A DNA stretch of 64,000 bases from Amphirosellinia nigrospora (Eukaryota; Ascomycota; Sordariomycetes; Xylariales; Xylariaceae): contig SCHM01000001.1 in the NCBI GenBank assembly GCA_004123355.1, positions 4,828,001-4,892,000 on the forward strand, read 5' to 3'. Of the stretch, positions 1 through 11,677 are shown in pieces. Numbering within the stretch: the first letter of the stretch is position 1; each line of letters opens with the position of its first letter. The translations under genes and the position numbers were made by a program. The notes under the pieces were generated by a model. It was not told the origin of the DNA and did no database searches. It was given only the letters and a program-made list of their open reading frames with translations.

Positions 1-3000
1 AGTTTCTTGGCTGATCTTTAGGTTGTGGTTAGTCGATAAGAAGTTGATGTATACTGTCTCTGGCATCCAATGCCTTTCAACAAGGGCTGCCCGTCCAAGC
101 CTGGCTCAGAGCGGTAGAAACCTGATAAGATCTGATGATCACACTCACAACTGATTGGCCGAGCAAGGAGAAAAGAACGGAAATCAAACAGAAGCATAAG
201 ACCCATAAAAGCACGCGATTCCTCGACACGGGAGAAATATCCGGCATGACACTCTCACTAAGTTTCACCTTAGAAGCATCTTATCAACCTCGATAACCGT
301 ATAATCCGAGAACAGAGCTGGCGGGCGAGCCGACTAATCGACAAGGAATAGTAGGGTCGTGGTTCGTAAAAGCCATACCTGTGCGGCTTAATTCCGATAA
401 AGAATTCTACAGCATTGTAGTGTTAGGTATCGTCGATTGCGGGGACAGCTGACGCAACGCATCTGGCACTCCTTGCTGCAGACTGTTCACCATTAGTACA
501 GAATTAGGAGGGGCAATGGGTCCCCAAGTGATCGACAGCAGATAGGCCCCGACTGACCCGAAGGATTCTATGAAATATGGTAGCATACTATGTCAATGGA
601 CTGCCTCATTGGGAACGATTTCTACTACTCTATCGGTAATGGGGTCGGTCAGTCGGGGTACTGTTCCTTTCTAGTATGTGGGCGTTGTCGGAGGTAATAC
701 TCAATAGACGGCCTATATTATGTTTAGTAAAAGAACCAAATACATGAGCCGGCAGTAGTAGGTTGGTCTAGTCCAGTCCTTATAAACGTCAGCTACATTA
801 TTTAGCCCAGCGTCTAAAGTAATGCCTGTGTCCGAACCCTCGGGTCTAAGAGACAAATCGGGAATTATCGAGAGTACGACATGCTTGCCTCTGTTTCTTC
901 GCAGTACCCCTGCGTGTTTCCTCTGTAAGTGGGTTTACTCATGTTTCCTTGGGAGAGGAACGAAGGGTCGCTGACACGCGCCAAGACAGTCCTCGTTCGT
1001 GCAACACATCTGAAGCCGGCCCGGGCCTACATCGCATGACTTAAGATAATTGACGAAATGGGTGCCCTTCGAGCTGTAGATGGTACGGTCGCTAACAATT
1101 GTCTGTATCGGTGTGACACATCCGTGAAATGTTCGCATCTTGTGGCCCATGTAATTTCGGCTGTCATCTATTCAGCTCGTTGCAAACGCGCCTATCTACA
1201 CTATTGCACTTCACTTGACCTTTGAATTTCCTCGGCGTCCTACTAGCATTATGAATGTTCACACAGGACCCATAATAGGGCTTCAGCATGATACTCAAGA
1301 ATTGGGTAAGCATGAGCAGATGACTTTGTCTTTGATAACCTTGTACGTTTAAGAGAAATAGTTAAATTGGGAAAGTCTTCGCGGACGGAAATCCTCGACA
1401 AGTTGCCATCTAGGGAGCCGAAGTGTTTTTTGTAGTTCTCAATAGGCGATGCTCTGTCTCTGCACGTCTCGCAGAAATGCATTCCTATCCGTGTCATCAT
1501 ATTGTCTGCGCACGTGCCGCGTGAAGCTTTTATGCACGGGAACATAGCAATGGAGTCGTAGCTTGCAGGCGGTTATCCTTCCTATTCATGACAACCGCGG
1601 CGCTGGGATCGGTTAGGTAGGGTCCAACACAACGGTGACGGGTCGATTTCGCTGGTCTTAATCATCTTGCATCGCCCAATGAAACTATTACTTGCAGCCG
1701 CGGAAGCAGGAATGGCACTTAATCGCATGGCATCGTTCCTAGACGAGTTAATATCTTGTAGTGGTGGGTAGTAAGCCACACTGCAGCACACGTATACACT
1801 ACTACACCGACTAGATCATGGCATCGTGAGAGACGAGCCACCCTGGAACGGCAATTCTGATCAGCATATGCCCGTTCCGTAGCCGTGGGCGTAACATCTC
1901 GCTCCTAGCCTAGGGTCTGACTTGGGACGCAATGTATCCAAGTTTGGGTGGCGGTATCGGCATGTTGTAACCAATGCGGGCTCCTCTGTTCGCAACCTGT
2001 CTCGGCGGCAGCTGTTCGTCCTTGCTCGGTATCGAAGCGGGCAGAGTAGCATTGCTCCATACAACATGAGCAGTACAGGACCGTTATAACTAGTATAGCA
2101 AATTTGGCCTCGACAGATATTTCTGCTAGCTCTCCACTCGAATTTAGAGATGGGAGTAAAACAGTGTTTCAAGTAGATAGCGTGGTGATCAATAATCCCC
2201 GGCTAAGACGATATGAACTTCTCGTGGAAGAGAAACAAAAAGTATGCTGTTACTAATAAGCACATCAGATAATTCAAACATCAAACTACCGACAAACAGA
2301 CGCTCCTAGTTCGATCAGTGACCCGTCTCATATTTCACTTTGTCTTGAGCTATAAGCAGACATGTAACACTCATAGCTTTTGTCTGGGGTAACAAGGTCG
2401 AGGAACTGCAAGTCATGTAGCCGAGCTCTTCCGATATTGACAAGTTTGACATGTTAGACGAGTAAAATTGGGGAGGCGATAGTGGTTGAGACCATTGAAT
2501 GCGGTTTAGGAGCCAATTTCTGAGTAGCATTCCGTCGAGCCGCTCGCAGCCTCTTCTGGATCAAGAAGGTGGAAGAGATACGCCACGTCGAGGCATTGCA
2601 GAGATCCAATCGAACCACGTAGGGTATCCAAGCCCATCATATAGACTCCATGGGGATACTGGAACGGGGGCTTCATGGAAGAAATATAGTCGAGGGTATG
2701 TCCAAGGCGTGTAGTCGGGCATGGATCTACCTATGGAGGGGTAGGTAACTCGCTGTCTTCAAACATCATGTCAATAAGAGATATGCATTCAGGGAGGGAT
2801 TGTCAACGGCGCCTGGAATGTTAGATGACGAGGAGATCTACTGATAAGGAAGGTCACTTAAACCAAGGACGTTGTCCAACCAGAGAGGTCGCTGTACCTA
2901 ATATACTTCCCTGGGACATCTGTACAGTTTCGGCAGTTAGTGTCAGCACTGTACGCCTTCTGTCGACCCACGTTACTTGTCTGCCCAACCACCAGCCCTA

Positions 3001-5207
3001 TCTATTAGCTACCTAAAGCTGTGCTCTACGAGACAGCTTACTAGAGCAACAATACTACCACAAGCTGAGCTGAGTAGACTAATATAGTAGATATAAATAT
3101 TTATGATGATGATGATAATGATGGTGAATGCTGGCTGTAATTCGAAATGATGGGTCAAAAACAGCGAGAGAAAGATCGTATGCACGGAGATCGCCGCTAG
3201 CTCTACAATGGTCATCATCTGTATTATACGGACTAAGTTGATAATTCCAAAACCCATGTGACATTTTACAGCATCATGCTTGTCTCGGCACCTGTCACAA
3301 AACCACATACTGCCTGCCCGGTTATTTATTGATGTGAGCGGATCGCCAACAAATCTAAGCATATGCTCGCGCTCTAGCAAGCAGGGAATTAATTTCGCAT
3401 GGTTTAGATAAATCTAGAATTGTTTTTTTCCTCGGTGGGACGTGTCTAGGACGCAGCTCAATGGGCATTGTACGGGAATTATCGCTATTAGGCAACTAAA
3501 TATGAGGTCCAGCGTGTGGAGATTCAGCTGTTCGGGCTTCCGTTCCCAGCTCTCCAGGATAAATCAACACCAGACCAGCACTTCGTGCCTATCAAACAGG
3601 CCGTACAGACAGCCAGAGGGCCCGGGAATACGGTACTAATAAATCTATGCCAAGCGAGACATACTATGTAATGGAGCGAGTGGGTTGTGTAGTGTACCTG
3701 CAACATGCCTACCTACGGATGGTAGCATGGCATCAGTATGAGATTCTAACCTTAGTGTAGAAGGACGGCAAGTCCGGCCAATAACCGACTATAGGCTTCA
3801 GGTCGACGTATAAAAGAAATGCCGGGCGAAGAAGAATGGAATTAAGCGATGTTTTAGCAGCCTTCAGGCGTGCAGGTCACACAAACGCGTGGCATTGTAA
3901 ATGGATGAGTAAAGATTTGTAGACGTAGAATATCCACTTTTCGGGGCATGTTCGACGCAGGCTTCGATTGGGCTTCGATGAGGATTCTCGAAGCATTCCA
4001 AGAACGCCGAGCACGCGCCGTGTGGGCACAGGCTGGTAAGGCGGGAGAGCTGCAGGGGTGACCCGGACAGATGCAGGAAGAAGCAGCCAGTAATCTCGCC
4101 ATGTTCCTTGAAGCTAGCTTGTTGGCTGGGTTCGTGGAGGTTTGCTTACGATGCACCCATATAGTGCAATCAAAACACCAGGGACTGAGTCGGGGGCTGC
4201 AACCTTAGTGGCTGGAATCCTCCGAAACACCTTGCTAGCCCACACTCAGGTAGTGTACTTCGCTGTCAGTACTATACCTACCCATACAATACTGCCGACC
4301 TGCGTGGCATATCGCTGTCCGTGACCGTGGGCACGCGAAGAGTGAGATGGAGCAAAAGGCACCAGAGGCACCAACGGCACATGCAATGGGGCCATGGTCG
4401 AATGTCATAGAGGGCAGAGCAGCGTACTGGCGAGCTACAGCTCGGCAGGAAGATAAGAAAGGATGGAATGCGGGTGCTGAAACGGTGCCATAGGATCTGT
4501 CGTCAGCCGCAAGGGGCACCCAGCACTGGGTAGCATGCAAACTTGGAAGCTGTTTGGATACACTATTAGTGCACGCACAAATGAATGGGTGGAAATACCG
4601 ATTCTCATTCCCATTCCAGCTCGACGCAGCTGCAGGCCCGTTAGTCTTGGTTGGAAGTGGAAAGAGAAAGAGGCGATTCTTGGTTTCGTCGACATCACAT
4701 AATTGATAATTGCTAATCCCCGACAACAGCCAGGACGAGATGATCACGTTAATGCAGTGCAAAGTTAAACGAAGTTCCCGCTGCAGAGATGAACCTTCAA
4801 CGTAGGTTCTTCTATGAGAGACATTCACGCATTTTTCATGAGACCTGCCAGGTGAAGTTACATCAGTAAAAAGGGCAAAGGACTTCGGACCTTGGACCTT
4901 GGAAATTCATTGCTGTTAGGGGACCTCCCGCGAACTCTGACTGATACTTGTTGCCTTGGCTTCCTTGGCTCCAAGCCACCAAACCTAAAATGGTTAACAA
5001 TTTCTAATGGAAAGGTTAAAGGTGAAGTCTGGCACGCTGAAATAATGTACACTCGGTTGTGGTACCTGGCGTTGCATAATTACTAGGTATGGAGGTTGTC
5101 ACAGCCCCCTTCTCTATTAGGTATGTACCTACAGTACACTGCTGGCATTTCTAATTAACACGTCCGTCCGTGTACCGGTTAGGGCTTTTGCACCTACAGA
5201 ACTGGCA
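1..5207. other. gene-free region
   Basis: No reading frame here carries a recognisable domain, and all six frames are densely stopped. Composition looks mid-range rather than strongly AT-rich, so it does not resemble heavily RIP-mutated DNA. The longest frames (for example 4235-4828 minus, 197 codons) show no family motif or splice structure that I recognise. A short ATG/ATA trinucleotide run lies near 3102-3126. I see no transposon ends, tRNA or rRNA. It may be old decayed repeat DNA, but nothing visible proves it. Confidence 0.5.
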
Positions 5208-6446
5208 ATACATATGTACCTCACTTACATGCCTGAGATAACCTGTTGTGTCACTTGGGTCACTTGGATTTGTACACCGGCACTGGTTACGAGTACTTCG
5301 CTAACAATTGCCCGTCGCTCGCTATTCCTGTTGCTGCGACGCACCCGACGTTCACCACACCAAACCTTCCCTGGCCCGCTGCTACCCAAGGTACTTAGCA
5401 CGCTTTCTGGTGTCTGGTTTCTCAGGTGGTTTCTGGTTTCTTCACAGCTCCATTGACAGTCTGTCCCGTCCGTTTCTTCTTCTTCTCTCTGTACATACTA
5501 CCTCAGCCCATCTACCGCCTCCCGGCTTATTTTCCTTGTGGCTCTTGATGTCTATGACCTGACACACTACCTCGCATTCTGCATTCTGCACCCAACATCC
5601 TACAACACCTACCATTCGCTTGTCGAGTCGGCGTCTCACCTACCTACAACGCCATCACTTTGTCCAACTGCCTCACCTACCTCCCACTCCGTCGCAGTCA
5701 ATACCGGCCCATTTCCCTTGCCTTTTCTTCGACAACATCGCACCGTAGTATAGTTTGTGCATTACTTTAGTTCGCCCGAGAGCGTGCGTCACGGTGGTTT
5801 CCCACCACATTCCCAATCTTGCGCAAATCCATTGTTTCCAATACGTTGGCGTCACCTCGACCCTGCCAATCCCTCGCCGCTCAGCTACCACAACATAGGC
5901 TCCTCCTCGCCACCGCGCCTTAGAGTCTGTTAAGAGACAGCACCCCGTAGTGCGGCGCTCCGTCTTAAATCCCCTGTTCGACTCCTGCTGGCTTTATCGC
6001 CCTAGTTGGCGCCTTACTTTACTCGTTCCCGCAGGTTTCCCATGTTGATCTCGACCTGCTCCGTTATATCTCCACTGGTCGCTTTTTCTGTCGCATTCTC
6101 GGTAGCCGTCCGCTTTGCCGACCGTTTTCCTTCTGGTATTGGATGCTCGGTGATTTTGTCTTGCGCCAATCGTCGTTGCTAGCCGAACGATTTTTTCCCG
6201 AGTCTGTCCAGTTTCACATTGCGCGCCGACCGATTGCCCGGACGTTGTACACGAATTCGCGAGCCCCCTGATAAACAGTCGCGGGCTGAGACATCTTCCT
6301 AGTTAGCTGCTGCTGCTACTCAGCGCGAGTGCCTCTCGCCTCCCTTACATAATTAGCACCTACGCTTGCTGATTTGATCTGTTCATCCGCGTCTATTTGC
6401 GACAAAAGTCCATTTCTAGGTGGAAGCGCTCCAGTCGCAGGACTGG
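5208..6446 (+). promoter_or_regulatory. pyrimidine-rich leader/promoter of the phosphodiesterase gene
   Basis: About 1.2 kb upstream of the phosphodiesterase start is rich in C and T on the plus strand (for example 5300-5530 and 5870-6240), as is common around fungal transcription starts. Several short upstream reading frames occur, such as ATG at 5548 followed three codons later by TGA. A long leader with upstream ATGs suggests translational control, but the transcription start is not visible from sequence alone. No intron in the leader was assigned. Confidence 0.45.
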
Positions 6447-9234
6447 ATGCCACGATCCGCCATCATGGATAGTAATGCCTGCAATGTTATTTATGTAGAT
6501 CGAAATGTCTACGAGGATCGGTTAATTGAGTCGCCCGCTGCCGAATTGCTTGAGACCGGAGAGTTGGGCGCTAATTTGAAGTTGCTGCTGGACGCCTTTA
6601 CTCATGGTAAGTTTGTAAGTGTATCTGATGTGCATTGTTTACTAATATCACATGCGACAGTATACTTGTGTACAAACGGTGCCCAGTGCCTAGAAAAACT
6701 CATCCATTTACACGATACTTCAATGACCGAGCTAAGGCCGACGCTTATATATAGATATACCACACGATGAGGTGCCACCTGAAGCACGACCCGTGTCACG
6801 CGACCTTTCACCTTACTCTACGATACCCACTAACGACGACAAAGAAGATGACTTAGTAAAGGATCTCTATGGAATCGGCTTGCTAGAGAAAATCGTGTAC
6901 GAGACGCAATTGAGAAGCCTTTCGAAATTAGTCATGCCCATCCCGGTTGTTAGTTTCCCTTTGTTACGAACCCCGCCAGCGACGGGCGGAACGGATGAAG
7001 AACCACTGCAGCCTGCATATACCGAATACCTCGCAGAATCTCAGGAATCCTCTGTCAATTTATTGACAAGTCGCGCTCTTCTGAGAAGATGTCTTGATTC
7101 AGGCGCTGCCGATGTTATAGCCAGCCCACTTCATGTCAAATCTCTCACGACGCTCGAGGTTCATGCATACCGAGCCCACAAGGAAGTGGTTAAGGATCAA
7201 CAGGCGTTCCTAGAAATTCGAAGGGGTCGGAAACGGTCCTGGGTCGGAATTCATGAGGAAAAGCCTTTCGGCTATTTGAGAGAGGCCATGGTGTCAGGCT
7301 TGATGGGTGGCATTTGTCGGTCGGGTGAAGAGAATGAAAGCCGTATTTCCACTGTGAAGATTGACGTGTCGTCCAAGCGCCGTGCCGAAATCGAAGCGGC
7401 GCCAGGAAAGTGGCACTTCTGCGCCCCTCGCTTTGATGATGACTCGCTGCTCATTGCGGCAACCCTGATATTTAAGCATGCGTTGGCAATGCCGGAACTA
7501 GAGAAGTGGCGGTTACCCACAGGTGAATAGCATCTTGAGACATAAATGCCATGAGCGTTTTGGCACCACCCAGCTAACATACATGCAGATCAGCTAACAA
7601 CGTTTCTTGTCGCATGTCGCGCAGCGTACAATCAATTCGTTCCGTATCACAACTTCCGACACGCAGTCGATGTGCTCCAGGCTACATTCGATTTCCTAAT
7701 TCACATTGGAGCTTTACCACCGTATTCTCCTACTTCACAATCCTCGCCTACTACAGATGCCTCCCCTATCACCTCTTTAATACAGCCATTCGAAGCTTTG
7801 GCACTCCTCGTCAGTGCTATTGGTCACGACGTAGGTCACCCAGGCGTCAACAACGGGTTTCTTGTTGTCCTTAATGCTCCGTTGGCTCAATTATACAATG
7901 ATCGGTCTGTCCTCGAATCGTTTCATTGTGCCGCTTATTCGCAGATCCTTCGAAGACATTGGCCTCGGGTGTTTGAAGACCCAAGAATGCGCACTCTAAT
8001 GATCAGCTCCATTCTAGCAACGGATATGGGCCTACATTTTGATTATATGAATAGGTTGACTGATCTTCAGGAGAAACTGAAGTCAGAACCAATGATTGAT
8101 AAGTGGTCCGAACGCACGCTGGAGGACCAGAAGGCCTTGATATGTTCATTGTTGATTAAATGTGCAGATATCAGCAATGTAGTAAGTAATATATCCATAT
8201 GTAGAAAGGCGTATTGTAGTCTAATCCGCAACTTTAGGCTCGCAGATATGATACTGCTCTCCAGTGGATGAATATTCTGTGTGATGAGTTCTCCAGACAA
8301 GCTGCGATGGAAGAAGAGATTGGAATCCCATCATCACTCATTTCACCACCAAAGAAGGATTTCATGTCACTCGCCACGGCGCAGCTCAAATTTGTGAGAT
8401 TGTTCGCTATCCCATTATTTCAGGGTGTGGCCGAAGTGTTGCCTCAGATGCAATATACCGTCGTGGAAATCGAGAAAAATACACATTATTTCGAAAAAGC
8501 AGTTGAGAAAATCCCAGACATGGCGGAAGACAGGATGAGACTGTTTACTCAACAGCCACTCGACGGCGACATTATGAAGCTGGTCGAAAGTTTAGCGATT
8601 GGATGAGGAATCATCTGCCGCTGAAATCGCAAAGGCCGAGCTCGAGCTGGTTCGGATTCCGACCAACCATGCCGAGATGAAGGAAGCTGGATCTGCTCTC
8701 CCGGGTGAACTGAGCCAAATCCCTGCTATGTCACTTGAATACAAAGAAATCAGCGGCATTAACACTACCTTGGACTCCACCACAGATTTTACCACTAATG
8801 AACCGTTCCACCCTGGTGAACACCAAGATGGGTTCACAGGAAACCACAATGGAAAACAGCGCTCAAGTGAAACAACAGAAGGGAGCAACTCTGTCCCATA
8901 TTCTGGCGACTGGCAGTCACAGGCCACAAGCGCTACTACTGGTAAAATGCCGCTTTCTCCAAGTACGCAAGGGACGAGCATCGTTAGCCAAGACTCCTCG
9001 GAACGGCCATCGAGCGATCCAACAACCGTAGTAACTGCCCCGGACTCGTCCCGGACTACTACCCCGATTGCAGTAGGAGATTCGACACATGCCTCGGAAG
9101 AAGAATCGAATGGCACCCTGAAGCCCGATGGGACTCTCAAGAAAAAGACGAGCCGTTTCAGGATGAATGTCTCGACGTTCTTCAGACGGAATAAAAGTGC
9201 GGGTTCTCCTGCTTCTGGCGGGTCGGTTAGCTGA
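6447..9234 (+). CDS. pdeH: class I 3',5'-cyclic-nucleotide phosphodiesterase (high-affinity cAMP PDE, yeast PDE2/fungal PdeH type), two apparent frameshifts
   Basis: Hydrolyses cAMP to AMP and so damps PKA signalling. Exons read 6447-6606, 6661-7522, 7589-8181 and 8238-9234; introns have GTAAGT or GTGAAT donors and ACTAAT/GCTAAC branch sites. About 870 codons. The N-terminal part has an NGAQCLEKL segment, then IDIPHDEV. The HD catalytic domain shows YHNFRHAVDV, the PDEase I signature HDVGHPGVNNGF and the late metal aspartate in KCADISN. A Ser/Thr-rich tail ends in a basic stretch (KKKTSRFRMNVSTFF). The first in-frame ATG is 6447; 6465 is an alternative. Two shifts break the frame: a TA tract at 6746-6753 is one unit short, and near 8601 one base is extra. 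With both counted the exons total 871 codons including stop. Family certain; intactness unknown. Confidence 0.9.
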
Positions 9235-11319
9235 CGTCCTCGTCCGTTCCAATTGATGATGCCGAACTACTTACATTTCATCGACGTGTTCGATGGTTTG
9301 ATGAGGAACACCCGTTGCCATTATGACCTAAATTATTATGATACCCAATAAAATAGAAGACACTGGCGACGAAAGGGACGAGCAGCAATTGCACAGGGCC
9401 AGCACAGGAATGGATGCATGCTTGTTTCTACGTACATACTGTATATTAGCATTGGAGGGATAAGGGCCCTGGTGACGGCAGGGATCGTCTAGCCAGGCGC
9501 ATTGGATTATGCGCGACGATGCCGTGGAAGCCATTAAAATAGCATTGTTACTGGTTGCATACACGGCGTTCTGTATTCAGGTAGTTGATGAGGAGCAGCT
9601 CTTGCTGACTCGGTGTTGCGCTTGGGAAGGGAGAAACGGTGGAGTTTATACTATAAGAGGTGCTTGTTTATGGGATTTTGAGAAGATACCTCCTCGTCTG
9701 GCGGAAGCCCGAGTTGCAAATGCAAACCTGTTCAAAGATCAACTCGCAAAGTCTGGAATTCTGATTTATTTTCAGGCATGGTGTGTGCTGTGTATAGTTC
9801 GCCTGGTTATCCGCTATCAGTTATTTTTGACCAGGTAAGGTTAGGTGATTGAAATCGACCTGCCTTCAAGTTTATAGTCCAAGGCATGTTCAAATTTGCA
9901 CTCTGTTCGTGTATTCGCTAATAGGACCACATGCTCACCCACAACTTAGAGATTTTTACGTTATGGGCATGTGCGACATATCTCACGGATTTAAAGACAA
10001 CAAATGAGGCCACGCGTCGAAGAGGCCGCCGGTAAATCAAGATGATATTGGCGTGCTCAAGGTAGCAACTATTTTTCTGGCTTACTAACTAGAAAATACG
10101 AACATGATGCATCGTCACCTATTTCGTAAGCAACCATTTAAGCCACTTTCTCAACACCACTAGGCATACAAAGCGAGCCGCGTGAAGCGCACATTCCCTT
10201 CAATCTTGGCGATCCTATGATAGGGGAATGGGTACTAACCTACGTGTATGGTTGGTCTGGTCAGGAGAAAGATACCTAAGGTGCCAGCGAACGAAACGCT
10301 CAACAGGTAGGCGAGCAATGAGTATTTGTGATTGGTCGGCCAAGCAACTGCTGGTGTTCATTGACATCATCTCCCACCTACCTAGGTATATGCCTGACTG
10401 CCGTCTGCTGCTGTGGATCTGGTGATATCGGTTTTAGTAGGTGCTTCATACAAGCCAAAACTAAGCTAAGTGGCGTGTATATTCGCCCAGCGCCCCAGTT
10501 GCCTCCGTCTCGATGAGATTCTGAAGTGAGTCAGGAGAGAAGGACGGAGAGAGACAGCTGTGAGTATGTAGGCGATACAATATATCAGATATTTTATCTA
10601 GGTGTGCTCCTAAGGTTCGTAAGAGCTTGTTTGCCAATCTAGTCTAAGCCTAGGCAAGATTGTCAGCCAGACCCCACGCGTTTGAGTGATGAACCACGGA
10701 ATGCCGCATCCGCAGGCGCATCTAGAGATATACATGTCGATAGCCGACGGAAAACTTGCTATGGTGAAACAGAGGTTGGCCCTCAACTCTGGCGCTTGCA
10801 GTTGAAGTAACTAGCCTCAGATGAATAAGACGGGACTAATATCCTCAATTTAATCTTAAATGGGAAGCTCGATTCAATTCCCATCACATCAATGCCCGAA
10901 GAGATTCCAACATATCTGCTGCTGCTGTGGGCAATTCGATTGCTAGGTGTGTGTTATGAAGGTTGGCTCCCTATCTATGACTGGCATGCAATATGTCATA
11001 GGGGCGGGTGATCTACAGGGTTCCCCGGCTTTTAAGACGCTGTTTTCAGCGGTTTCTGGGTAGCATTACCGCCACAGTGGCCAATGGCCCACCAGGTAGG
11101 TAGGTAGTAGCACCTACAGTACATCCAGAGTAAGCCACTGCAGACTATCCAGTATGCGCCCAATACGCCAATATGAGCCACGATACATGCGTCTAGCAAT
11201 TCCCCTGGAACCCCTGCACAGTATAGGCCCTTAGTGAAGAATCCCGCACTACCTATCTCGAGCACTGGATAACCTGTAGAAACCTAGGTACCGCCTACTT
11301 AACCTACCCGACCTCTTAC
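9235..11319. other. intergenic spacer
   Basis: About 2.1 kb between two plus-strand genes. No coding signal is seen; the 109-codon frame at 9509-9838 has no recognisable motif. AGGTAGGT-type motifs occur at 10377-10395 and 11092-11120. The distal end leads into the promoter of the PAS kinase gene. Confidence 0.5.
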
Positions 11320-11677
11320 CTTGCCAGGTGGGCACCCTATTACTGAGCCAAACCCCAACTCGGGAATCAATATTCGCGACCTTGGGATTCCACTCCCGTC
11401 CCTAGACTATACGCTTGAACCCCGCGCTCGCATCGCGGCCTCTGTAGTATTTCTTTTCTCACCCACGATAACCTGCCCGCCCGCCATCATCAGCTTGAGC
11501 CAGACTCGCACCTCTCTTCCCACGCCTTTTGCCTTTTCTTGTTGCCCCTGGTTTTCTTTTCCTCCTTCGCATCTCTGTCATCGGTCTGGGCTGGTCTGAC
11601 CCTTAGTCAAATTTCCTGACCAGCGCTGTTCGCCATTGTACGGTGTTGACTGTCATTATCAAGTATGAAACATATCC
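11320..11677 (+). promoter_or_regulatory. C/T-rich leader of the PAS kinase gene
   Basis: The stretch just before the PAS kinase start is rich in C and T (most clearly 11390-11600), as in the leader of the phosphodiesterase gene. It probably contains the core promoter and 5' UTR. No TATA box or discrete operator can be assigned. Confidence 0.35.

Noticed and set aside
4235-4828. 197-codon minus-strand open frame
   Set aside because: No family motif, no signal peptide followed by a plausible mature protein, no splice partners; composition does not look like codon-biased sequence. Length alone is within chance for 5 kb of non-coding DNA.
5941-6000. Possible tRNA-like B box (GTTCGACTC) near 5977
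   Set aside because: The flanking bases do not pair as a T stem and there is no matching acceptor or anticodon arm.
8592-9140. 182-codon antisense frame under the phosphodiesterase tail
   Set aside because: It mirrors the Ser/Thr-rich low-complexity tail on the other strand; the plus-strand frame has the conserved basic end.
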